From Hymenobacter ruricola (lineage in GTDB: Bacteria > Bacteroidota > Bacteroidia > Cytophagales > Hymenobacteraceae): a stretch of DNA of 64,000 nt. Below the pieces are notes generated by a model. That model was not told where the DNA came from. It worked only from the letters and a program-made list of their open reading frames with translations, and did not search any database. This document shows positions 34,927-43,691 of this stretch, piece by piece; within the stretch, counting starts at the first letter, position 1; each line of letters begins with the position of its first letter. The DNA is taken from assembly GCF_015694525.1 (NCBI RefSeq), contig NZ_JADQDM010000007.1:186001-250000 (forward strand), written 5' to 3'. A program made the translations under genes and the position numbers.

Positions 34927-36102
34927 TTACTTCAGCGCGCCTTTCAAGTCACTCACCACCACGCCCTGCGCGTCTTTGGCTTCGGGCACCACGGCCGCCA
35001 TGCCGAAGAATTCGTGCGTGGTGCCTTCGTAGAGCTTGTAATTGGTTTTCACGCCGGCAGCGGTGAGGTTGTCGGCCAGGGTTTTGCCTTCGCTTTTCAA
35101 GGGGTCGTAGTCGGCCCCGATGATGGTGGTGGGCTCCAGGCCTTTCAGATTGGCCGCCACCAGGTTGATGCGCGGGTCCTTCAAATCGGCCGGGGTGCGC
35201 TGGTAGTTCTTGAAAAACCACTCCATGCCGCCTTTATTGAGCGGCGCGGTTTCGGTATTGGCCTGGTAAGAAGGCGTGTTGGTGTCGGAGCCGGCGATGG
35301 GGTACACCAGCACCTGGTACTTGGGCAGGGCCACTTTTTTGTCGCGCGCCATGATGCTCACGTTGCAAGCCAGGTTGCCGCCGGCGCTTTCGCCCACCAC
35401 GGCCACTTTGGCGGGGTCGCCTTTCATGCCAGCGGCATTCTTGAGCACGTATTGGTAAGCAGCAAAGGCGTCGTCGTGGGCGGCCGGAAACTTGTGCTCC
35501 GGCGCCTTGCGGTATTCCACCGACACCACCACGGCGCCCACCTGCTCGCACAGCGCCTGGGCCGAGGCGGCGTAGGTGTCGTTGGTGGCAATGACCCAGC
35601 CGCCGCCGTGGTAATACACGATGACCGGAAACGGCCCGGCCGCGCCTTTGGGCGTGTAGATGCGGGCTTTCAGGCCGGGCGTAAGCGTTTTGGTGACGGT
35701 GTCGCAGTTCAGGGGCGGCGCGGGGATGTTGCTCAAGCGCATTTGTTTTTTGGCGGCATCGGCGGCGCTGGGCTGCTTGCGGGCCTGGGCGGCGGTCAGC
35801 TCCGGCAAGGGCTTGTTTTTGAAGCTCATGAGCTGCTCAATCACGGCCTGCATCTCAGGTTTGAGGTTGGGGCCCCAGGCGGGCTTGGCCATCGTGGGCT
35901 TCACGGTGCCGGGGGCGCTGGCCGTGGCGGTGCTGTCGGCGTTAGTGCCGGTGGTGGCGCTGTCGGCGGGGGCTCCGGCAGCGGCGGTAGTGGTTTCGCT
36001 TTCGGTGGTTTTGCTGTTGCAGCTGCTCAGCAGCGCGCTGCCCGTGAGGGCCGAAGCCAGCAGCAGCGCCAGCGGCAATGAGCGGTAGGCAAGGTGATTC
36101 AT
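34927..36102 (-). CDS. Lipoprotein alpha/beta-hydrolase, HSL-type esterase
   Basis: The 391-aa product has a lipoprotein signal (lipobox LLSSC, Cys near residue 27), a Ser/Thr/Ala-rich linker (about 28-65), and an alpha/beta-hydrolase-3 domain. The HSL signature HGGGWV (about 186) forms the oxyanion hole, GESAGG (about 252) holds the nucleophile Ser, and the acid and His lie in GADYDPLKSEG and GTTHEFFG near the C-terminus. It would hydrolyse short-chain esters at the cell envelope. The frame is open to 36195; the ATG at 36102 gives the lipoprotein signal. Confidence 0.9.
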   Translation of the reverse strand: MNHLAYRSLPLALLLASALTGSALLSSCNSKTTESETTTAAAGAPADSATTGTNADSTATASAPGTVKPTMAKPAWGPNLKPEMQAVIEQLMSFKNKPLPELTAAQARKQPSAADAAKKQMRLSNIPAPPLNCDTVTKTLTPGLKARIYTPKGAAGPFPVIVYYHGGGWVIATNDTYAASAQALCEQVGAVVVSVEYRKAPEHKFPAAHDDAFAAYQYVLKNAAGMKGDPAKVAVVGESAGGNLACNVSIMARDKKVALPKYQVLVYPIAGSDTNTPSYQANTETAPLNKGGMEWFFKNYQRTPADLKDPRINLVAANLKGLEPTTIIGADYDPLKSEGKTLADNLTAAGVKTNYKLYEGTTHEFFGMAAVVPEAKDAQGVVVSDLKGALK

Positions 36103-36236
36103 GAAACTTCTTTTGAATGGTTGGGGATTGAAAGCGTTGTGTTGGTTCTGCTTATTACGTGGGGCCAGGCCCAACAGGACTTGGCGCCTCACCAATTTTT
36201 CGCGGGCGTGGCCCGGGCCCGATTCCGGATAAAAAA

Positions 36237-36276
36237 CCTCCCCGCTGCATCACGCCGGGTGATGGCAGCGGGGAGG
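36237..36276 (-). terminator. Terminator of the small lipoprotein gene
   Basis: A 12-bp inverted repeat (36237-36248 and 36265-36276) with a 16-nt loop is followed on the minus strand by TTTTTT (36236-36231). It lies 25 bp past the stop of the minus-strand gene at 36302. Confidence 0.85.
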
Positions 36277-36301
36277 TTGATAAGGAGCCGGAATGGCTGC
36301 G

Positions 36302-36520
36302 TTATTTGGCCATCGTGGAATCGGTGCCCATGGCGGAACTGTCGGGGCGGGCGGTGACGGCCGCGCTGTCCGAGGAAGCATTCGTTTCGCTGGGAACGAC
36401 GGTGGCGGTTTTGTCGGCTTCGGTGGCTTTGGGTTCGCTGTTGCAGCTGCTCAGCAGCAGGGCGCCGGGCAAGGTCAGCAGGCACGCCAGGGCAGCGGGC
36501 CGGGAGAGGGAAAATTTCAT
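36302..36520 (-). CDS. Small lipoprotein of unknown function
   Basis: A 72-aa product with a basic start (MKFSLSRPAAL), a hydrophobic segment and a lipobox LLSSC (Cys about 26), then a Ser/Thr/Asp-rich disordered tail. The signal and linker resemble those of the neighbouring esterase lipoprotein, so the two may share an origin. No enzymatic domain is visible. Its own terminator follows. Confidence 0.72.
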   Translation of the reverse strand: MKFSLSRPAALACLLTLPGALLLSSCNSEPKATEADKTATVVPSETNASSDSAAVTARPDSSAMGTDSTMAK

Positions 36521-36745
36521 AACCGGAAAAGAGCTAATGTGAAAGAAAGGATTTGCTTTCGTCTACGACCGGTTGAGCTCCAGAGTTGGTGAACCGGTTG
36601 CGAGGTCGTGGGCCGGGGCCCTTTGTAATCACCGCTTTCCGGGTTCCACAATCCTTTGTGAGGGGGTGGCAGCAACGTTTTTGCGGCTGCTCATCCGCGC
36701 GGGGCGCAGTAAATTTGTGTTCCCGCCCAACCCGCTGATTTATAT

Positions 36746-39700
36746 ATGAGAAAACGTTACGCCTTGTTGGCGCTGTGGCTACTGGCTGTACTAAGCCAGT
36801 TCCCGGCCGCCGCCCAAACCACCGTGAAGCGCGTGGTGCTGCAAGCTTTCTGGTGGGACTACTACAACGGCAACTACCGCTTCAAGTGGGCCGACTACCT
36901 CACCGAGCTGGCCCCGCGCCTCAAAAGCCTGGGCGTTGACGCGGTCTGGATTCCGCCCACGCCCAAAAACAAGAACGCCACTGGCGACGTCGGCTACTCG
37001 CCTTTCGACCCCTACGACCTGGGCGATAAATTCCAGAAGGGCGACGTGCGCACCCGCTTCGGCTCGAAGGACGAGTTCCTGCGCATGGTGGCCGTGCTGC
37101 ACGCCAACGGCATCGAGGTAATCCAGGACGTGGTGCTGAACCACACCGACGGCGCCGGCACCGCCACCGGCGCCGCTGGCCAGGACCCCGAGCCCACCCT
37201 CTCGATGGCCACCAACAGCGGCTACAAAACCTTCCGCTACAGCTCCTTTGCCACGCCCGTGCCCGAAGCCGGCGACAACGGCGCCGCCTACGCCGCCCGC
37301 CAGGGCCGCTGGCCGAGAAACTACGCCAACTTCCACCCGCACCCGGGCCACAACGACACCGGCACCGACCTGACCGCGCCCTACTTCGGCCCCGATTTCT
37401 GCTACGGCCACGACGGCGGCAGCGACGGCTACGGCCCCCTCAGCCCCAACTACCTGGCCCTCTACCCCGGCGCCTTCAACCCGGTGCAAACCCCGGGCTA
37501 CAGCCAGGCCCAGGCCCGCAACTGGCTGGTGTGGATGAAGAAACAGACCGGCGTCGACGGCTTCCGCTGGGACGCGGTGAAGCACTTCAGCGCCAACGCC
37601 CAGCAAGACTGGAGCTACAACCTGAAGTACAACGCCGGCTGGGCCAGCGCCGGCGAAACCATGTACAACGTGGGCGAATACGTGGGCGGCAAATCGGATT
37701 TGGACGCCTACGTGACCAACGTGCAGGGCCAGAACGGCGGCCAGGATTTCCTGATGGGCACCTTCGATTTTGGCCTGCGCGGCGCCATCTACAACATGGT
37801 GAGCGGGGGCGGCGGCTACGATTTGGGCCAGATTCCGGGGCAGCAGCAGGACCAGCGGGTGGCCTACTACGCCAACTCGAACACCTACGTGCACCGCACG
37901 GCGCCCTTCGTGAACAACCACGACACCTTCCGGCCGCAGCTCGACGCCAGCGGCAACTACACCGGCTGGAACTCCAGCGACGAGCTGGCGGCCCACATCG
38001 ACCCGTTTGATGCGCGCCTGTCGGCCGCTTACGCCATTGCCTTCGCCGTGGACGGCAACCCGCACCTTTACTTCGAAGACCTGTTCAACCTCGGCGGCAC
38101 CGGCAAGCGCTACACCCACCGGCCCGTCTCCACCGCCGACCTGCCCACCCGCGACGACCTCGTGAACCTGCTCTGGTGCCACCAGCACCTGCATTTCAAG
38201 GACGGCGCCTACCGGGTGCGGTACCAGTCGCCCGACCACCTCGTCATCGAGCGCAGCAGCAAGGCCCTTATCGGCATCAACGACCACTACAACGACTGGC
38301 AGGAAACCTACGTGGATTCCGACTTCGCGCCCGGCACCGTGCTCAAGGACTATTCGGGCGCCAACGGCACCGCCACCTACACCGTGCCGGCCGACCAGCG
38401 CGTGCGCATCAGCACGCCGCCCTGCAACGGCACGGCCCTGCTGGGCCGGCGCGGCTACTCGGTGTGGGCGCCGGTGGGCCAGGACAACTCCGCCTACGCC
38501 CCCGCCCACGCGGCCCTAACCACCCAGGAATGGGAAATGGCCAACGACCTCGGCGACCTGAACTGCAGCGGGCTGGGCCAGGGCGGCGCCCTGCCCGACT
38601 ACTCCACCAACACCCGTTTGGCCGGCAAAATCTACGCGCAGGCCGGCCAGCCCGTCACCTACACCCTCTACCCGGAAGACGCCAGTACCAACACGCGCAG
38701 CCTGGTTGTTGGGGTGTACGACTTGCGGGGCAACCTCTTGAGCAGCGCCACCGGCACTGCCGCCGCCAGCGGCACCTGCATCCCCGCCACCACCGGCTGG
38801 CTGGCCCTGAAAATCCACAACGCCAGCGCCGCCGACCCCGGCCAGCGCGCCTACGTGCAGGTAAGCTACACCGCCCCGGCCGCCGTGAACACCCTCACCG
38901 CCCCGCCGCCCACCAACCAAGTAGCCATCTGGACGAGCAACGACGCCTCGGCCGACCCCACCGATTGCCGCAACTGGGAAAACGGCGTGCCGCCCACCGC
39001 CAGCACCGACGTACTGATTCCGGCCGGCACGAGCTTCGCTCCGCAGCTCGGCAGCGGCACGCTGGCAGCCCATCATCTGACCGTGGAAAGCGGCGCCAGC
39101 CTCACGCTGGCCGCCGGCACCACCTGGCAGGTGAGCGGCAACGTGATGGCCGCCGGTCCCATCACCGGCCCCGGCACATTGGAGTTGAACGGCAACACCG
39201 AGCAGACGCTGAGCGCCGGCAGCAGCGCAGGTCTGGCCATCAATAAGCTCACCATCAGCAATGCCGCCAACGTGCGGCTGCTGAACCCGCTGAGTGTGAA
39301 CGACGCGCTGACATTCACTGCCGGCCATCTGGTGGTTGATACCCAACCGCTGACGCTGAGCGGCAACGCCACCATTGCCGGGGCCGATGCCAGCCGTTAC
39401 GTGATAACGCCCGACGTGGCGGCCAGTGGCGGCTACGTGGCCCGGCCTGTGCCCACGGGCGGGGTTCCGGTCACGTTCCCCGTGGGCACGGCCGCCTCTT
39501 ACACGCCCCTGACGCTGGCCAATTCGGGCGTCAGCACCACGTTTCAGGTGCGCACTTTCAGCGGGCTGCGGGCTAATGGGCGTAGCGGCGCGCCGTATGC
39601 CCGGCAGGCCGAATTCGTGAACCGCACCTGGGAGGCTACTCCGGCCCTCGCCACTGGCCCGGTGGTGGACGTGAGCGTGCAGTTCGACGCCGCCGACCAG

Positions 39701-40426
39701 AACGCCGGCTTCGCGCCGGCCCAGGCCAGCCTGTATGGCAACGCGGGCAGCGCAGGCAGCGTCTGGACGGAGTTGGGACGGGCCAGCAGCAGCGGCACGG
39801 GCCCCATTAGCGCCACGCTCAACCGGGTAGGTGCCTTCCCGCTGTTTGCCCTGGGAAATAGCAACACGCCCCTGCCAGTGACGCTGACGCAATTTGGCGC
39901 CCAGCGCACGGGGCCGAGCACCGTCCGCATTGCGTGGAATACGGCGCAGGAGAAAGACAACGCCGGTTTCGAGGTAGAAAAATCCGCTGATGGCAAAGCA
40001 TTCAGCCGCTTGGCTTTGGTGGCGGCGCAAGGCGGCAACCGGCCCGCTGCTTACGGCTACAACGACGTGGAAGCCGCGGCTGCAGCTTTTTACCGGCTGC
40101 GCCAACTGGATGGCGACGGCAAAGCCCACTTCAGCGCCGTGGCCTACGTGGCCGGCGCGGGCAGCCCCTACGTGGTGGTGCCCAACCCCAGCCAGGGCGA
40201 AGCGCTGCAGCTGCTCGGCGGCCCCATCGCCGCGGAAGCCGCGCCGCTGCACCTCACGCTCAGCAATGTGCTGGGCCGCACGGTGTGGGCCCCGGCCCCG
40301 GCACCCCGGACCGAACTCCAGGCGCAGCTCAGCCGCGCGCTCCGCACCGCGGCGCCGGGCATTTACCTGCTCACCATCAGCGGCCCCGACGGGCTGAGCC
40401 AGCGCCTGCGCCTGGTGCGCGAATAG
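36746..40426 (+). CDS. Secreted GH13 alpha-amylase with T9SS sorting domain
   Basis: The 1226-aa product has a signal peptide (about 1-24), a GH13 barrel (about 30-480), a beta-sandwich (about 490-570), further beta-rich modules including a G8/repeat-like stretch (about 745-900), and a C-terminal type IX sorting domain (about 1140-1226: VVVPNPSQGE, TLSNVLGR, GIYLLTIS). GH13 motifs are present: DVVLNHTDG (region I), GFRWDAVKHF (II, nucleophile Asp), NVGEYVGG (III, acid/base Glu) and FVNNHDT (IV). It should cut alpha-1,4-glucans such as starch outside the cell. It starts after a TAAATTTG box at 36710-36717 and stands alone. Confidence 0.94.
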   Translation: MRKRYALLALWLLAVLSQFPAAAQTTVKRVVLQAFWWDYYNGNYRFKWADYLTELAPRLKSLGVDAVWIPPTPKNKNATGDVGYSPFDPYDLGDKFQKGDVRTRFGSKDEFLRMVAVLHANGIEVIQDVVLNHTDGAGTATGAAGQDPEPTLSMATNSGYKTFRYSSFATPVPEAGDNGAAYAARQGRWPRNYANFHPHPGHNDTGTDLTAPYFGPDFCYGHDGGSDGYGPLSPNYLALYPGAFNPVQTPGYSQAQARNWLVWMKKQTGVDGFRWDAVKHFSANAQQDWSYNLKYNAGWASAGETMYNVGEYVGGKSDLDAYVTNVQGQNGGQDFLMGTFDFGLRGAIYNMVSGGGGYDLGQIPGQQQDQRVAYYANSNTYVHRTAPFVNNHDTFRPQLDASGNYTGWNSSDELAAHIDPFDARLSAAYAIAFAVDGNPHLYFEDLFNLGGTGKRYTHRPVSTADLPTRDDLVNLLWCHQHLHFKDGAYRVRYQSPDHLVIERSSKALIGINDHYNDWQETYVDSDFAPGTVLKDYSGANGTATYTVPADQRVRISTPPCNGTALLGRRGYSVWAPVGQDNSAYAPAHAALTTQEWEMANDLGDLNCSGLGQGGALPDYSTNTRLAGKIYAQAGQPVTYTLYPEDASTNTRSLVVGVYDLRGNLLSSATGTAAASGTCIPATTGWLALKIHNASAADPGQRAYVQVSYTAPAAVNTLTAPPPTNQVAIWTSNDASADPTDCRNWENGVPPTASTDVLIPAGTSFAPQLGSGTLAAHHLTVESGASLTLAAGTTWQVSGNVMAAGPITGPGTLELNGNTEQTLSAGSSAGLAINKLTISNAANVRLLNPLSVNDALTFTAGHLVVDTQPLTLSGNATIAGADASRYVITPDVAASGGYVARPVPTGGVPVTFPVGTAASYTPLTLANSGVSTTFQVRTFSGLRANGRSGAPYARQAEFVNRTWEATPALATGPVVDVSVQFDAADQNAGFAPAQASLYGNAGSAGSVWTELGRASSSGTGPISATLNRVGAFPLFALGNSNTPLPVTLTQFGAQRTGPSTVRIAWNTAQEKDNAGFEVEKSADGKAFSRLALVAAQGGNRPAAYGYNDVEAAAAAFYRLRQLDGDGKAHFSAVAYVAGAGSPYVVVPNPSQGEALQLLGGPIAAEAAPLHLTLSNVLGRTVWAPAPAPRTELQAQLSRALRTAAPGIYLLTISGPDGLSQRLRLVRE

Positions 40427-40456
40427 CCGCTGACGCCGCTGAGCATCTTTTAACTG

Positions 40457-40499
40457 AACGTCCCGGCCCCCGCAATGGAGCCGGGGCGTTTTACTTTCG
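40457..40499 (+). terminator. Amylase terminator overlapping a promoter for the next gene
   Basis: An imperfect hairpin (ACGTCCCGGC against GCCGGGGCGT) runs into TTTTA at about 40489-40493. The same stretch continues as TACTTTCG (40492-40499), a -7 type box of this phylum, 23 bp before the ATG of the monooxygenase. One short segment therefore seems to end one transcript and begin the next. Confidence 0.55.
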
Positions 40500-40522
40500 C
40501 AGCTTCCAAAACCCCTGACCTG

Positions 40523-40819
40523 ATGCTCATCCGCGTTGTCCGCATGACGTTTGCCCCGGAGCAAGTGCCGGCATTTCTAAACCTTTTTCACGCCACCAAG
40601 CACCGCATCCGGCAGCAGCCCGGCTGCCGGCATCTGGAGCTGTGGCAGGATGCGGCGAGCCCGAACGTCTACTGCACCTACAGCCATTGGGAGGACGAAG
40701 CTGCCCTCAACGGCTACCGCAAATCCGAGCTTTTCGGCGAAGTGTGGCCGGCCACCAAAAAGTTGTTTGCCGCCCCGCCGGTGGCTTTTTCCTCGGAGTC
40801 AGTTGCCGTGGTTGAGTGA
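40523..40819 (+). CDS. Antibiotic biosynthesis monooxygenase (ABM) domain protein
   Basis: A 98-aa dimeric alpha/beta ferredoxin-like protein. It starts MLIRVVRMTFAP and has KHRIRQQPGCRHLELWQD and CTYSHWEDEAALNGYRKS, the standard strand-helix pattern of small cofactor-free quinol monooxygenases (YgiN/ABM family). The substrate is not known. The open frame extends to 40475, but the TACTTTCG box lies within that part, so the ATG at 40523 is chosen. Confidence 0.88.
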   Translation: MLIRVVRMTFAPEQVPAFLNLFHATKHRIRQQPGCRHLELWQDAASPNVYCTYSHWEDEAALNGYRKSELFGEVWPATKKLFAAPPVAFSSESVAVVE

Positions 40820-41014
40820 AACCGGGCTCCTCCTGGCCCCCTGCCTGCACAAAGCAAGCGGTAACGCCGCAGCATTACCCAGCTGTTCATCAATAAAGTA
40901 GCAGAAGTCGGGAGATTGGTCAAAATGAAAGGGTGCCGCCGCCGGGCCCAAACCATACAACAGGTTTGAGGGTAAAAGCAACCGCGCGCCCGCTTGCGCT
41001 GCTACCTTCGCCCC

Positions 41015-41560
41015 ATGCCCGACACGCCCGACTACTTCGCCTTCTACGGCCTGCCCGAGTCTTTCCGGCCCGATGAGGCCGCCCTCAGACGCCTCTACTA
41101 CGCCAAAAGCCGCGAAACGCACCCCGATTTTCACGCCACGTCTTCGCCCGAAAACCAGGCCGACATGCTGCGCCAAGCCACCCTCAACACCGACGCCTAC
41201 CGCACCCTCGCCGACCCCGACCAGCGCATGGCCTACTTGCTGCGCCAGCACGGCCTGCTCGAAGAAGGCAAGCAGGAACAGCTCCCGCCCGATTTCCTGA
41301 TGGACATGATGGACCTCAACGAGCAGCTGATGGAGCTGGAAATGGACCCCGCAGGCGCCACCGGCACCCAGGTAGCCACCGAAGTCCAGGCGCTGGCCGA
41401 CACCCTCGACGCCGGCATCGAACCGGTACTAGCTGGCTATGAGCAGCTCCCCGCCGACCACCGGCCGGCGGCGCTCCAGCAAATCCGCACCTATTACCTA
41501 AAAAAGCGCTATCTGTTGCGCATCCAGCAGCAGCTAGCTACCTTTGCAGCCCGCTCCTGA
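41015..41560 (+). CDS. hscB: Fe-S cluster co-chaperone HscB
   Basis: HscB is the J-protein partner of HscA in handing iron-sulfur clusters from IscU to targets. The 181-aa product has an N-terminal J-domain (about 1-75: DYFAFYGLPESFRPDEAALRR, then the HPD motif in ETHPDFH) and the C-terminal HscB oligomerisation domain (about 85-175, PPDFLMDMMDLNEQLMELE). The frame opens at 40994, but a TACCTTCG box sits at 41003-41010, so the ATG at 41015 is chosen; the message would be nearly leaderless. No isc genes adjoin. Confidence 0.93.
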   Translation: MPDTPDYFAFYGLPESFRPDEAALRRLYYAKSRETHPDFHATSSPENQADMLRQATLNTDAYRTLADPDQRMAYLLRQHGLLEEGKQEQLPPDFLMDMMDLNEQLMELEMDPAGATGTQVATEVQALADTLDAGIEPVLAGYEQLPADHRPAALQQIRTYYLKKRYLLRIQQQLATFAARS

Positions 41561-41598
41561 TACCGGCAGAGCGGAATTGTTCTGAAAAGGTTCATCCT

Positions 41599-41680
41599 GC
41601 CCGGATGGCGGAACCGGTAGACGCGTTGGTCTCAAACACCAATACCGCAAGGTGTGCCGGTTCGACTCCGGCTCCGGGTA
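41599..41680 (+). tRNA. tRNA-Leu (anticodon CAA)
   Basis: The 82-nt sequence folds as a class II tRNA. The acceptor arm is GCCCGGA with TCCGGGT and discriminator A. The anticodon stem TTGGT/ACCAA encloses CTCAAAC (anticodon CAA). A long variable arm and the T-loop GGTTCGACTCC follow. No CCA is encoded. A tyrosine recombinase gene begins 176 bp downstream, so the 3' half of this tRNA is the likely integration site of the element to the right. Confidence 0.95.
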
Positions 41681-41710
41681 CTAGGAAGGTCTAACGACCA
41701 CCCCAAATTC

Positions 41711-41762
41711 AAGCCTCAAAAGCTGTAAATCTGTTCGCAGATGCAGTTTTTGAGGCTTTTTT
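41711..41762 (+). terminator. Terminator after tRNA-Leu
   Basis: Inverted repeat AAGCCTCAAAA and TTTTTGAGGCTT around a 28-nt loop, followed by TTTT. It ends tRNA transcription and separates it from the integrase. Confidence 0.8.
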
Positions 41763-41855
41763 GCGTTCAGCCCAAATTGGATTTACCAGAGCTAATACCT
41801 GGACTTACCAATGGGTTTACGCCACCTCCTACGCCACCTCTTTTTTCTAAATCTT

Positions 41856-43175
41856 ATGAAAGTTGTGTTTGAGCTGCGGCATGATAAACAGGATAAGGCG
41901 GGCACCGTGCCGGTCTATGTATTGGCGTATTTCGACGGGCTGCGGCTGCGCTGCTCGACCAAAGAGCGGTGCGAGCCGCGGCAGTGGAACGAGAAGGAAC
42001 AAGAGTTCCGGCGCTCGTTTCCGGGCTTCACCTCGGCCAACCTGGGGCTTGCGGCCCTGGTGCGGCGGCTGGAAGACAAGTACCGGGAATTACGAACGGC
42101 GAACATCGCACCGAGCGTGGCGTTGATGCGCGAGGCAGTGAATCCGGCGACCGTTGTGGTGAAGGAAGAGCCGACACTCGTGGCTCGCTTCACGGAGTTT
42201 CGGGAAGTGCTGGCCGGGCGCGGATATGCCTTTCACACGTTGCGGCACTACAAAACGGCGTGTAACCACTTGGAGACATTTTTGGAAAAGTCCCGGCGCA
42301 AAGGCCTGCTGCTGGCCGGCTATACCTCAGCAGTGCATGACGACTATGTGAGCCACTTGCGGACAGGCTGCGGCTTGTCGGCCAATGGGGTATATACCTT
42401 GCTGAAAGACTTGAAAACCTTTTTGCGCCATGCGCAGGATGAGCGGGGACTAACGCTAGGGCTGGACTTGAAGCGCTTCGAAGTGAAGTATACCGACCAG
42501 GCCAAAACTTATCTGACCGGGGCCGACCTCGCGGCGCTGGTGGCGGTAAAGCTCTCGAAGACCCTGGAACCGGCACGGGACGTGTTCTTGTTTTGCTGCT
42601 ACACGGGCTTGCGCTACTCTGACGTGGCGGCGCTACACGCTGGCAACCTGCATCTATTGGGCGCCAATGGTGACGGTGACCGGGTGCTACGGCTGATACA
42701 GACCAAGACGCGGGCCACAGTAAGCATCTACCTGAGCCGAGTGGCGGCAGAGATATTGGACCGATACGCAACCCCTGAACGCCAATTTGACGGGGCTCGG
42801 CTGCTGCCGGTACTGGCCAACCAGCCGATGAACCGGTATTTGAAGAAAATCACGCAGCTGGCGGGGTTGTCGCGGCCGGTGGAAGTGGTAAGCACGGCCG
42901 GTGGACAGGTAGTAAAACAAGCCGTACCGCTGTACGAGTTGGTGACGATGCACACGGCCCGCCACACGTTTGCAGTGCAAAGCCTACTGCGAGGAATGCC
43001 GGTGACGGTATTGCAGCGGGTAATGGGCCACGCCAAGATTCAGAATACAATGCGCTACGCACAGGTGGTTGAGGAGCTGCAGCACCAAGCCATGCGGGCG
43101 GCGTGGGATGGGCCGGCCACCGTGCCGGCCGTGAGCGCACTGGATGGTTCGGTTTGCACGGTGATGGCGGCATAA
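41856..43175 (+). CDS. Tyrosine recombinase (integrase) of the element at tRNA-Leu
   Basis: The 439-aa product has the Bacteroidota integrase layout: an N-terminal arm-type DNA-binding domain (residues 1-85, MKVVFELRHDKQDKAGTVPV), a SAM-like core-binding domain (about 105-205) and a catalytic domain (about 220-425). Catalytic residues are visible as Arg in CCYTGLRYSDVAAL (about 251), HTARHTFAVQSL (HxxR, about 371) and MGHAKIQNTMRYAQV (His and nucleophile Tyr, about 397-408). The frame is open to 41811; MKVVF at 41856 is the usual family start. Being next to the tRNA-Leu 3' end supports integration there. A conjugative transposon or phage integrase are both possible. Confidence 0.92.
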   Translation: MKVVFELRHDKQDKAGTVPVYVLAYFDGLRLRCSTKERCEPRQWNEKEQEFRRSFPGFTSANLGLAALVRRLEDKYRELRTANIAPSVALMREAVNPATVVVKEEPTLVARFTEFREVLAGRGYAFHTLRHYKTACNHLETFLEKSRRKGLLLAGYTSAVHDDYVSHLRTGCGLSANGVYTLLKDLKTFLRHAQDERGLTLGLDLKRFEVKYTDQAKTYLTGADLAALVAVKLSKTLEPARDVFLFCCYTGLRYSDVAALHAGNLHLLGANGDGDRVLRLIQTKTRATVSIYLSRVAAEILDRYATPERQFDGARLLPVLANQPMNRYLKKITQLAGLSRPVEVVSTAGGQVVKQAVPLYELVTMHTARHTFAVQSLLRGMPVTVLQRVMGHAKIQNTMRYAQVVEELQHQAMRAAWDGPATVPAVSALDGSVCTVMAA

Positions 43176-43196
43176 TAATCAGGCTGCCCTGAATCG

Positions 43197-43235
43197 AAAA
43201 TCCCCGGCCGGATTCACTTCTAGGTCGGGGATTTT
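43197..43235. terminator. Bidirectional terminator between the integrase and the HTH gene
   Basis: Arms AAAATCCCCG (43197-43206) and CGGGGATTTT (43226-43235) with a 19-nt loop and T-runs on both strands. It lies between convergent genes. Confidence 0.8.
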
Positions 43236-43267
43236 TTTGGTCGGCGCGGTCTGGCCGCAGTGGGCGC

Positions 43268-43289
43268 GTGTACGCTTCGTGTACGCTTC
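43268..43289. repeat. Two tandem 11-bp repeats beside the excisionase-like gene
   Basis: GTGTACGCTTC occurs twice head to tail (43268-43278 and 43279-43289), perfect. It lies in the short space between the integrase terminator and the 3' end of the small HTH gene. Direct repeats near an integrase can be arm-type binding sites; that role is only a guess. Confidence 0.5.
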
Positions 43290-43314
43290 GAAGTGCCTTG
43301 GAGTACGGTGCGAG

Positions 43315-43518
43315 CTACCGAGAAACGGGAGCGTTCAGGGCTTCGCTGACCTCGGTGGCATCGAGGCCGGTGAGGCGGCAAAAGTCCTGCACGGTGACAA
43401 GGGCTCCGGCGGGTTTGCCGGCGGCCTGGCGGGCGCGGCGCACGAGCCGCTTAGCGGAATCGTAGCTGCGGCCGGTGAGGGCCGCCACGTCTTTGGGGTA
43501 AAGGCAGATGCGGGTCAC
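43315..43518 (-). CDS. Small HTH protein, excisionase/regulator-like
   Basis: A 67-aa protein: MTRICLYPKDVAALTGRSYDSAKRLVRRAR forms a MerR/excisionase-type helix-turn-helix (about residues 7-30, described in outline), then a second short helical unit (VTVQDFCRLTGLDATEVSEAL). Such proteins are common beside Bacteroidota integrases and may act as recombination directionality factor or regulator. It is convergent with the integrase across a terminator. Confidence 0.72.
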   Translation of the reverse strand: MTRICLYPKDVAALTGRSYDSAKRLVRRARQAAGKPAGALVTVQDFCRLTGLDATEVSEALNAPVSR

Positions 43519-43691
43519 GGCGATGGGGCGGGGTGTATGGGGACTGACCGGGTTATACGGGGCACGGCACTAGGATTGTCAAATTTACTTGAAGTATTTC
43601 GACTCCACAAACAGCGCCCTGGCTATGAATGCGGGTTGGCGTGCTGGCCGCTATTGGCAAATCGGCGCATTCCGACAATTTACTTTTCACA

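Noticed and set aside
38516..40564. 682-codon minus-strand ORF
   Set aside because: It is antisense to the amylase C-terminal modules and T9SS domain; no domain of its own.
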